Source of the DNA: Lewinellaceae bacterium
Lineage (GTDB): Bacteria > Bacteroidota > Bacteroidia > Chitinophagales > Saprospiraceae
Assembly: GCA_020636095.1 (NCBI GenBank)
Contig: JACJYN010000002.1
Coordinates: forward strand, 1,054,001 to 1,118,000
DNA length: 64,000 nt
Direction of reading: 5' to 3'
Shown here: in pieces, positions 52,237 through 59,379 of the stretch
Position numbering within the stretch: the stretch's first letter is position 1
Layout: each line of letters opens with the position of its first letter
Notes under the pieces: model-generated
Told to the model about the DNA's origin: nothing
What the model saw: only the letters and a program-made list of their open reading frames with translations
Databases searched by the model: none
Translations under genes and position numbers: made by a program

Positions 52237-52389
52237 ATGAACGTAAGTACCACATCCTCTGCGCAAGTTTTAATCCATACCACGATGGTATTGCGTGTAA
52301 AATCGGCAGAAAGGCTGGATTTTGACCATACAAAAAGGGCGGCAACAAGGAATATGTATCATTTTAATAGCAAACCCGACAGTTATTGA
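52237..52389 (+). CDS. Possible 50-aa ORF
   Basis: ATG two bases after the membrane protein stop, 50 codons (MNVSTTSSAQVLIHTTMVLR at the start), ending 14 bp before a palindromic element. No domain is recognised. It may be the truncated start of a lost gene or spurious. Confidence 0.25.
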   Translation: MNVSTTSSAQVLIHTTMVLRVKSAERLDFDHTKRAATRNMYHFNSKPDSY

Positions 52390-52403
52390 TCTCACGTCGC
52401 TTA

Positions 52404-52567
52404 AGAGCATGTTTGGAGGTCAATCTTTGGGCTAAAAAATGCCCTTTTTTTGCTGATATTGCGTTACTTTTTTTGCCCGTACCACCAGTATGAGCTGCAA
52501 AAAGATGCCTTATCTCAACAAAAAATTGACACTTTTTATCTCCAAACCCGGCCTCCAAACATGCTCT
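52404..52567. repeat. Long palindromic intergenic element, inverted twin of 42957
   Basis: 164 bp, the reverse complement of 42957-43120 with two base differences. Ends AGAGCATGTTTGGAGG and complement. It lies upstream of the sugar isomerase-like gene. Confidence 0.85.
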
Positions 52568-52651
52568 AAAGCAGTGTTAAACAAGAAATCGAAGCATTAT
52601 TCGGAAAAACAAGTAATAGCAGTCGAAAATTTCTCAATACGCTCTACACAT

Positions 52652-53566
52652 ATGAACAGAAGAACCTTCGTCAAATCCAGCCTGGCCGCCACAGCCGCAC
52701 TCGCCGGGCCCGCCGCCCTGAGCGCTTCCATCCCTTTCCGTAAGGAGGAACCTTTCAACATGAAGTTCGCCACCCACCTGGGCATGTTCAAAGAACACAC
52801 TGGGGGGGACCCTATCCTCCACCTCGAATTTATCCACGACAAGGGGTTCCGCGCCTTCGAAGACAACGGGATGAAGGACAGAGAGGAAGGCCTGCAGCGC
52901 AAGATGGGCAAAATAATGGAGCAACTCGGAATAGAGATGGGCGTATTCGTCGCTCATAAAATCTACTGGAACGAGCCCAACCTGGCCAGCGGAGACGAGG
53001 CCCTGCGCGAAGAGTTTCTGCAACAAATCCGAGAATCGGTGGAAGTGGCCAAGCGCGTCAACGCCAAATGGATGACCGTCGTGCCCGGCCACACCGACCC
53101 GCGCCAGGAAATAGGCTTCCAGACGGCCCACGTAGTGGAAACCCTCCGGAGGGCCAGCGCCATCCTGGAGCCACACGGCCTGGCCATGGTGCTGGAGCCG
53201 CTCAACTTCCGCGACCACCCGGGCCTGTTCCTGGCCAAAGCCGCCCAGGCCTATGAAATCTGCCGGGCGGTGGACAGCCCCTCCTGCAAAATCCTTTTCG
53301 ACATTTACCACCAGCAGATATCCGAGGGCAACCTCATCCCGAACATCGAAAAGGCCTGGAGTGAAATTGCCTACTTCCAGATCGGAGACAACCCGGGCCG
53401 CAAGGAGCCTACGACCGGTGAGATAAATTACAAAAATGTCTTCCGGTTTATTCACGATCAAGGATACGATGGCATCCTGGGCATGGAACATGGCAACTCA
53501 AAGCCAGGGAAAGAGGGGGAACTGGCGGTGATCGAAGCGTACCGGAGGGTGGATACCGAACTGTAA
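52652..53566 (+). CDS. TIM-barrel sugar phosphate isomerase/epimerase-like protein with Tat-like signal
   Basis: 304-aa exported AP-endonuclease-2-like TIM barrel, of the hydroxypyruvate isomerase kind. The start at 52652 gives MNRRTFVKSSLAATAALAG, a twin-arginine signal; the frame upstream runs through the palindromic element and is rejected. Metal/active-site regions include VLEPLNFRDHPG, ILFDIYHQQISEG and the late GILGMEHGNSKPG. It may act on sugars together with the Gfo/Idh/MocA-type enzyme elsewhere in the window (inference). Confidence 0.9.
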   Translation: MNRRTFVKSSLAATAALAGPAALSASIPFRKEEPFNMKFATHLGMFKEHTGGDPILHLEFIHDKGFRAFEDNGMKDREEGLQRKMGKIMEQLGIEMGVFVAHKIYWNEPNLASGDEALREEFLQQIRESVEVAKRVNAKWMTVVPGHTDPRQEIGFQTAHVVETLRRASAILEPHGLAMVLEPLNFRDHPGLFLAKAAQAYEICRAVDSPSCKILFDIYHQQISEGNLIPNIEKAWSEIAYFQIGDNPGRKEPTTGEINYKNVFRFIHDQGYDGILGMEHGNSKPGKEGELAVIEAYRRVDTEL

Positions 53567-53617
53567 ACAATGGGTTCATTGGCGAGGGCAATGTACCGGT
53601 TTGCCGGGGCTACCCTT

Positions 53618-53647
53618 CTAAGGTTGAACAGCCTCGTACAACGCACC
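53618..53647. repeat. Single arm of the CTAAGRTTGGACA element
   Basis: CTAAGGTTGAACAGCCTCG and the following bases align with the complement of the right arm at 29902-29985 at roughly three quarters identity. No second arm is visible. Confidence 0.4.
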
Positions 53648-53763
53648 TACCCAGCCATCCCGAAGGTAGAAAAATGGCTAAAATCCTATAGAAAGAGAAC
53701 CAGGCAGCAATGGCCAAGGCTTGAGCGTTCTTTCATTGTGCACTTCAAATGAATGAAGCCATT

Positions 53764-54300
53764 ATGAACAAGATTTACTTCCTTTTATTGTCGGGAATCT
53801 GGCTCAGCTTGCTCTTCCAGAGTTGCCTGGACCCTAAACTCGATATTCCCGAGCAGTCCATCGGCCTGGCCCCTATCTATTTTGAAGGGGACTGGCGCGA
53901 CATTGGCGCCGAGCCCGCCCGCCCCATCAAAGAACTGTTCAAGATCTACTACAAAGACAGTATTATCTTCGCCGGCGAGGCGCTGCAGGGCATCCACGTG
54001 ATCGACAATACCGACCCTTTCTACCCGGAACCGATTAAATTCATCCGTATTCCCGGCAATTCCGACATCGCCATTAAGGGAAATACCCTGTACGCCAACA
54101 ACCTTTCCAGCCTGGTCGCCATCGATATCAGCGACCTGAACGACATCCGAGTCGCCAGCCGGGTGGAAAATGCCTTTCCCGGCCAGGGCGCTCCCTTGCC
54201 CGACGGCTATATCGGATTCTTCGAATGCCCCGACCCCAATATGGGCGCCATCATCGGCTGGAGCGAAAAATTATTGAAACGGCCGCAGTGCTGGCGGTAG
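53764..54300 (+). CDS. LVIVD-repeat lipoprotein
   Basis: 178-aa surface lipoprotein. The start at 53764 (MNKIYFLLLSGIWLSLLFQSC) yields a lipobox. The body has propeller-like LVIVD repeats (GIHVIDNTDPFYPEPIKFI, SLVAIDISDLNDIRVASRV). An alternative ATG lies 15 bp upstream. It is the first of three genes (lipoprotein, lipoprotein, barrel) that form an apparent envelope operon. Confidence 0.8.
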   Translation: MNKIYFLLLSGIWLSLLFQSCLDPKLDIPEQSIGLAPIYFEGDWRDIGAEPARPIKELFKIYYKDSIIFAGEALQGIHVIDNTDPFYPEPIKFIRIPGNSDIAIKGNTLYANNLSSLVAIDISDLNDIRVASRVENAFPGQGAPLPDGYIGFFECPDPNMGAIIGWSEKLLKRPQCWR

Positions 54301-54372
54301 AGGCGGCCTTGAACCGAAGGCGGTTAGGCTGCTCGGTTTTCGGCAGTTCGCTATCGGGCCCCTCATTTTTTC

Positions 54373-54392
54373 ACTCATTCACTCACTCACTC
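54373..54392 (+). repeat. (AYTC)5 tetranucleotide tract abutting a start codon
   Basis: ACTC, ATTC, ACTC, ACTC, ACTC in register, directly followed by the ATG of the second LVIVD gene. Same design as before argH. Confidence 0.75.
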
Positions 54393-55151
54393 ATGATCCG
54401 AAATACCTTATTCCTCCTTCTGCTCACCGCCCTCTGGAGCTGTGCCGAAAGCGACAGCGAAGCAGCATCTATCTCCGATTCCGGCTCCGGCGTAGGGGGC
54501 TCTCTGGCCCGATTTACCATTGTGGGCGACTACCTCTTCACGGTAGACAACAACAACCTGCACAGCTTCGATATCAGCCAGGCCAGCGATATAAGGCCGC
54601 AGGAATCCATTTTTGTAGGGCAAGGAGTAGAAACCATTTTCCCCCTCAACGGCTTCCTCTTCCTGGGCACTCAGAACGGCATGCTGATTTACCAGATCCG
54701 GCCGGGCGGCGTGCCGGAGTTCGTCAGCAGCTATCAGCATGTAATCAGCTGCGATCCGGTAGTGGCTAACAATCAGTATGCCTACGTGACTCTGCGGGCA
54801 TCGGGTTGCCGCCAGGCTGTCGCCGGCGCCGCCGACCTGCTGGAGATCATCGACATCAGCAATCTCAATAACCCCCAAATAGTGGCCAGTTACGATATGG
54901 ACAGCCCCTTCGGCCTGGGCCTGGACGGGCAGACGCTCTTCCTGTGTGAAGGCGCCGGAGGCCTCAAAGTCTTCGATGTAGCCGACCCGCAGAATATCCG
55001 GCTCCTCCACCACCTCACCAACCTCAACGCCATCGATGTTATCCCGCTCGGTGGGTTGCTCCTGGCCATCGGGCCCGACCGAATTGTTCAGCTGGATTAT
55101 TCCGACCTCAGTAATATCAGGGTCGTATCGGAAATCTCAATCGGCGTATGA
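54393..55151 (+). CDS. LVIVD-repeat lipoprotein, second copy
   Basis: 252-aa surface lipoprotein. The start at 54393 gives a lipobox (MIRNTLFLLLLTALWSC). The body has LVIVD propeller repeats (LHSFDISQASDIRPQESIFV, DLLEIIDISNLNNPQIVAS, GLKVFDVADPQNIRLLHHL). Its stop overlaps the next start (ATGA), so it is coupled to the barrel gene. Binding partner unknown. Confidence 0.85.
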   Translation: MIRNTLFLLLLTALWSCAESDSEAASISDSGSGVGGSLARFTIVGDYLFTVDNNNLHSFDISQASDIRPQESIFVGQGVETIFPLNGFLFLGTQNGMLIYQIRPGGVPEFVSSYQHVISCDPVVANNQYAYVTLRASGCRQAVAGAADLLEIIDISNLNNPQIVASYDMDSPFGLGLDGQTLFLCEGAGGLKVFDVADPQNIRLLHHLTNLNAIDVIPLGGLLLAIGPDRIVQLDYSDLSNIRVVSEISIGV

Positions 55152-55879
55152 GTAGAGGGAAGTGGATCATTTTGGTGTTACTCCTGGGGTTTGGAGCGGT
55201 TCAGGGAGCCCTCGCCGAAAGCCGGGCAGTTGCCGGCGGTTGGTTGCCGGTTGATAGTTCCCGCATAGGCCACCCCATAACAGCTGCTCCTGCTCCCCGC
55301 TTCAGCCTCAAACACGGCCCATTCAGCTTGTTCGACCCACTGGCGCCGAGCTTCAACATCGCGGCGGAGCACATCCTCCGGCCCCGTATCTACGGCCATC
55401 TGGAAGCGGGGCCCCTGTTCAACCTCCGCCTGTTCAACGAGCCCACTATCAGCAACCTGAAAGGCTACCGCCTGAGAGGGGCGATCCGTTATTATCTGCG
55501 CCCCATTCAGGTAGGAGATTTTGCCCCGTTTTTAGAATTCCTGTACACGCATCAGTACACAGATGTGGATATCGAAGGCGATTTCCGGAGAACCACCAGC
55601 CTGGGAAGCTACCGGCAGCGAATCACCTACCACATGGAGCAACGCAAGCAGGGCGGCTTCGTCAACCTGGGCCTTCAGCAGATTTACGCCCAACGGTTCA
55701 TCTTCGAATTTGGCGCCGGCCTGGGCATCAGCCATCGGCGTTCCAACTTCAGCGGAGTGCCGCCCGACGCCACTTTCCGAACCAACGGCTTCCTGGGTTG
55801 GGAATACGACCGCTCCCCCACCCGTATGGATTTGGCGGCGGTGCAGTTTTATATCAATTTGGGATATGTGTTGAAGTGA
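55148..55879 (+). CDS. Outer-membrane beta-barrel-like protein
   Basis: 243-aa exported protein with a signal peptide (GKWIILVLLLGFGAVQGALA) and amphipathic beta strands (YGHLEAGPLFNLRLF, GAIRYYLRPIQVGDFAPFLEF, FIFEFGAGLGISHRRS, VQFYINLGYVLK). The strand pattern and aromatic C-terminus suggest an outer-membrane barrel. It overlaps the LVIVD lipoprotein gene by 4 bp and is likely its partner. Confidence 0.72.
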   Translation: MSRGKWIILVLLLGFGAVQGALAESRAVAGGWLPVDSSRIGHPITAAPAPRFSLKHGPFSLFDPLAPSFNIAAEHILRPRIYGHLEAGPLFNLRLFNEPTISNLKGYRLRGAIRYYLRPIQVGDFAPFLEFLYTHQYTDVDIEGDFRRTTSLGSYRQRITYHMEQRKQGGFVNLGLQQIYAQRFIFEFGAGLGISHRRSNFSGVPPDATFRTNGFLGWEYDRSPTRMDLAAVQFYINLGYVLK

Positions 55880-55919
55880 GTGAACCCATTGCCGGAAAGC
55901 ATTGAAGGTGTCCGGCTGC

Positions 55920-56795
55920 TTACTCCTTCCCTTTCCACTCCTTCACCAGCTTTTCTATCTCCCTTTTCTGATCCTCGTAGAAATGATCCTCCGGGTTGGC
56001 GCCGGCCCGCTTTTTAGCGCTTTCGGCGGCAACCAGGGCGCTGGCATAATCTTCCCGGGCCGCCAGGATGCGGGCTTTGACCCAGTAGTTCCAGGAAGCC
56101 TCGTTTTGCCGGATGGATTCTTCGATGTACTGCAGAGCGGGCCCGGGCTGGCCCACCCAGAGCAGGAAATCCGCCGCCTGGGCATTGATCCGCCATTTTT
56201 GCGCTTCCGGGGCGGCCGCCAGGGCCGTGGTAATCTCGAGTACGGCCTTTTGCATGGTGTTCACCTTAACCCGCAGGTAGAGGCGCAGTTTCTCCCAGCT
56301 GAGTAAAATGTACCCGTTTTCAACATTCTGTCCGATGATCTCGTACTGAAGATGTTCCTGGTTGGCCTGCTTCGAAAACTGGGCGTCCACCTCCACCCTA
56401 AGGGCGTCTTGACCCGGGTCGTAATTGTAGGCGCCCCATTGATCCCAGGTTTTATTGAAGACCGCCGTCCACTTTCCTTCCTTTTGAGGAATGAGGAAGA
56501 AAGCATACTTACCCGCCGCCAGAGGCTGGCCTTCGAGTTCTACATCCATGCTGAATTCCATGATCGTCGCCTCGTCAGCGCCCGCCCGCCACAGCTCGCC
56601 GTAGGGCGCCAGCCCGCCCCATATCTCCCGCCCCTGAACGGCAGGGGAGCCATACTGGATGGCAACCTCGGTGTAGCCAATGGTATGGAAAATGCCCGCC
56701 TTCGGGCTCTTCCGGGGCAGGTTGAGCTCCTGGGCAAAGGAGAAGGAAGATACCAGAAAGAAAAAGACAAGGGAAAGAAGGGTATAAATTCGCAT
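55920..56795 (-). CDS. DUF2911 protein with C-terminal TPR-like region
   Basis: 291-aa exported protein. After a signal peptide (FFFLVSSFSFA) comes the DUF2911 domain (about 35-180: VAIQYGSPAVQGREIWGGL, PYGELWRAGADEATIMEFS, GKYAFFLIPQKEGKWTAVF). A helical TPR-like tail lies at about 185-285. DUF2911 is frequent in Bacteroidota; its function is not established. Confidence 0.92.
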   Translation of the reverse strand: MRIYTLLSLVFFFLVSSFSFAQELNLPRKSPKAGIFHTIGYTEVAIQYGSPAVQGREIWGGLAPYGELWRAGADEATIMEFSMDVELEGQPLAAGKYAFFLIPQKEGKWTAVFNKTWDQWGAYNYDPGQDALRVEVDAQFSKQANQEHLQYEIIGQNVENGYILLSWEKLRLYLRVKVNTMQKAVLEITTALAAAPEAQKWRINAQAADFLLWVGQPGPALQYIEESIRQNEASWNYWVKARILAAREDYASALVAAESAKKRAGANPEDHFYEDQKREIEKLVKEWKGKE

Positions 56796-57170
56796 GATCC
56801 AGGTGTAGTTTTTAAAAACTGATTAAATTCGTTACAATAATAACGATTACTTTTATAATCATTACTTTTGTAATCATTATAAAAGTAACGGCTTGGTTCC
56901 TTTTTTAGTGTATGAACCCACTACCTATCTTATCAACTCGCCAGGCCCGCCATTGTTCTGGGGCATCCTTCACACATTGGCAATCCGGCGCATAAAGGCC
57001 CGACAGGCAACCAGGCGAAGGCAACATTTTCGAATATCTGCGGCCCGTTCTACCCTGGCAGCAAACCCGTTTGTATCAAACTGGCGCCATTTTTAAATAC
57101 TTCAATTTAAAATATTAAAAGAATTTCGATTAGTTTTGAGGTCCATTAGTCAGTCCCAAAACCGAATCTC
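56796..57170. other. Divergent intergenic region with an AT-rich dyad
   Basis: Between the DUF2911 gene and the PorE-like gene. It holds a 20-bp inverted repeat at 56846-56889 (arm ATTACTTTTATAATCATTAC, 18 of 20 paired, loop TTTT), also readable as a 15-bp direct repeat. It may be an operator or attenuating hairpin. No gene is seen. Confidence 0.55.
57131..57138 (+). promoter_or_regulatory. -7 promoter element of the PorE-like gene
   Basis: TAGTTTTG is an exact TAnnTTTG match, 32 bp before the start codon at 57171. Confidence 0.5.
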
Positions 57171-59147
57171 ATGAAACGATTCTACGCCCTCCCTTTGCTT
57201 TTCAGCCTGGTTTTGCTGTGGGGCTTCCCTGCTCACACCCAGGTTATCAAAAACTCAACCGCCGCCGAAATTTACCGTGATGCCGAAGCCGCCCTGCTGG
57301 AAGGCAAAGTAGAACAGGCTCTAAAGCTATTCGAACGCAGCCTGAAGGTGCAGCCCGGCCTGAGCGCCGCCCGCCGGGGCATGGGCTTGTGTTATGGTTT
57401 GCTGCGCGATTACCCCAGCGCCATCGAGCAATACGAAGCGGTGCTGGCGTCTGACTCACTCTATTCCCGGGCGCTCTATTATCAGCTCGGCGAAGCCCAC
57501 TACAAGGCGGGCCACCACAAAAAAGCCCTGGCTTATTTCCAACGCTATGAGCAGCTTCAGAAAGTTGAGTTGGATACCTTTAGCATGAATACCGAACGAG
57601 AGCTGCAGGACGAACAACGGTACCTGGCCAAACTGGAAAGCAACATTCGCGCCTGTGAAGTGACGCTGGACTCCATCAAATTTATTAATATCACTCAGGT
57701 GGCCAACCTGGGCAACGCTGTCAACTCCAAAGATGACGACTACTTCCCCTACATATCCAATGGCCAGCGCCAGCTCTTCTACACCCGGAAGACCGCAAAC
57801 GGCGATGAGGACTTGTTCGAAAGCCGGCTAGAAAAGGACAAATGGAGCAAGGGCGCCCCGGTTAAGGCCATCAATACCGATAAGGACGAAGGGATGTGCA
57901 CCCTGGTGCGCGATGGCCGCCGCCTCTACTTCACCGCCTGCGGCCGCGAGGGCGGCTTAGGTATTTGCGATATCTGGGAGGCGCTGGTCAGCGCCGAAGG
58001 GGAGATCGATCAGGCCACCCCACTGAAAGGCTTTGCCAACTCAGACCGGTGGGAGTCGCAGGCCTCTATCAGTTGTGACGGCAGCACCCTCTATTTCGCC
58101 AGCGAACGCGAGGGAGGGCTTGGTAAGTCCGACCTCTACTACAGCAAGCGGCAGGCCGACGGCAGCTGGAGCACGCCCGTCAACCTGGGCCCCCGGATCA
58201 ATACAGATGACTATGAGGAAGCACCTTTTATTACCAATGACGGCGGTACATTGTACTTTTCTTCCTATGGCCACCCCGGCATGGGCGACCAGGATATCTT
58301 TATGAGCTGGCTGGATGAAAAAGGAGAGTGGAGCCAGCCCATCAACCTGGGGCCTCCCGTCAATACCGCCTTCCGGGAACTCGGCCTGTTCCTTTCCGCC
58401 GATGGCAGCACCGGCTACTTCGCTTCGGAACGGCCCGGTGGCTTCGGCAAACTGGACATCTACCAATTTCAGCTCGATGAAGAGCTCTACAGCCAACCCA
58501 TGACCTTCGTGGAGGGCCTGGTCGTAGACAGCGCTCTGGATATGGCCGCTCCGGCCACCGTCAACTTCGCCGACAGGCCTCCCATCACAACGGGCCCCGA
58601 CGGCCGGTTTTTCCTCTGTATCCCCGCCGGCCACACCCTGGATATCAGTGTAGATAAAAAATATTTCCATCCCTACCAGAACCGGTTTCTCATTCCGGAA
58701 TGGGACAACAAACAATTCTACACCATTGAGATACTACTCAAATCCGTTTTCGAATTTCCGGAACCCCAAAGCCCTCAACCGATAGATACCGCCAACGTTG
58801 CGCCCAGCCGAAAAAAGGTGTTTCGGGAATTCCATCACACTGTATTCTTCGGCTTCGACAAAAAGGAAATGGATATTGAAGAGATGGAGAAACTGGGCCA
58901 ATTCCTGCAATTGCTCAAGGACAAAAACATCCAAAGCCTGGAGATCGCCGGCTTTGCCGATGAGATCGGCGCCGACAAACACAACATGGAGCTTTCCCTG
59001 GACCGGGCCAAAGAAGCCGCCCTCTTCATCACCCGAAACGGGCTTGGCATTGACAATATTATAATGGAAGCCAAAGGGGAACTCATCAATGATAAGCCCA
59101 AAGAAGAAAACCGAAAGGTCGAAATCAGAGTAGTTACGGTGGAGTGA
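57171..59147 (+). CDS. PorE-like OmpA-family envelope protein (TPR, PD40 propeller, CRD, OmpA_C)
   Basis: 658-aa periplasmic protein with signal peptide. The domain order is TPR helices (about 30-135), PD40/WD40-like propeller repeats (about 185-440: YFPYISNGQRQLFYTRK, LYFASEREGGLGKSDLYY, LYFSSYGHPGMGDQDIF), a carboxypeptidase-regulatory-like domain (about 450-530) and a peptidoglycan-binding OmpA domain (about 548-658: VFFGFDKKEMDIEEM, ELSLDRAKEAALFI). This is the architecture of PorE, which anchors the T9SS core to the cell wall. Related family members exist, so the PorE assignment is likely but not certain. Confidence 0.88.
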   Translation: MKRFYALPLLFSLVLLWGFPAHTQVIKNSTAAEIYRDAEAALLEGKVEQALKLFERSLKVQPGLSAARRGMGLCYGLLRDYPSAIEQYEAVLASDSLYSRALYYQLGEAHYKAGHHKKALAYFQRYEQLQKVELDTFSMNTERELQDEQRYLAKLESNIRACEVTLDSIKFINITQVANLGNAVNSKDDDYFPYISNGQRQLFYTRKTANGDEDLFESRLEKDKWSKGAPVKAINTDKDEGMCTLVRDGRRLYFTACGREGGLGICDIWEALVSAEGEIDQATPLKGFANSDRWESQASISCDGSTLYFASEREGGLGKSDLYYSKRQADGSWSTPVNLGPRINTDDYEEAPFITNDGGTLYFSSYGHPGMGDQDIFMSWLDEKGEWSQPINLGPPVNTAFRELGLFLSADGSTGYFASERPGGFGKLDIYQFQLDEELYSQPMTFVEGLVVDSALDMAAPATVNFADRPPITTGPDGRFFLCIPAGHTLDISVDKKYFHPYQNRFLIPEWDNKQFYTIEILLKSVFEFPEPQSPQPIDTANVAPSRKKVFREFHHTVFFGFDKKEMDIEEMEKLGQFLQLLKDKNIQSLEIAGFADEIGADKHNMELSLDRAKEAALFITRNGLGIDNIIMEAKGELINDKPKEENRKVEIRVVTVE

Positions 59148-59190
59148 CCCTTTGCCCGGTTCCCCCTGTTTGGGGCCGGGCAAAGGGTCA
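59147..59190 (+). terminator. Strong hairpin after the PorE-like gene
   Basis: GACCCTTTGCCCGG pairs perfectly with CCGGGCAAAGGGTC over 14 bp, starting at the stop codon. It is not followed by a T-run. Confidence 0.6.
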
Positions 59191-59209
59191 ACGCCCCCTC
59201 TAAAGCCTA

Positions 59210-59374
59210 AGTACTCTGTTAAATAAATATCTTATGCTTCTGGCCGTGCCTTTTCGCCCTACTCTTCGTCCCGTCCTCGCCTTGATAGCTAAGGCTATCA
59301 GGCTGCGGGCGTTCCTCGATTAGAACGAAAATTCATCGCCCAGAAACGATAATTTACTTAATTAACAGAGTACT
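59210..59374. repeat. Long palindromic intergenic element, AGTACTCTG type
   Basis: The 165-bp element has ends AGTACTCTGTTAA and complement, with apical hairpin GATAGC-TAAG-GCTATC. The architecture matches the other long elements although the ends differ. It finishes 5 bp before the stop codon of the convergent M28 gene. Confidence 0.75.
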
Positions 59375-59379
59375 AAGTA

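Noticed and set aside
52490..52651. N-terminal extension of the sugar isomerase-like gene
   Set aside because: The extra codons are translated from the palindromic element; the Tat signal at 52652 marks the true start.
53570..53752. 60-codon frame before the LVIVD gene
   Set aside because: It overlaps the CTAAGG repeat arm, and the opposite-strand frame here and the frame at 29939 give a similar repeat-derived peptide (RCTRL-x-NLR).
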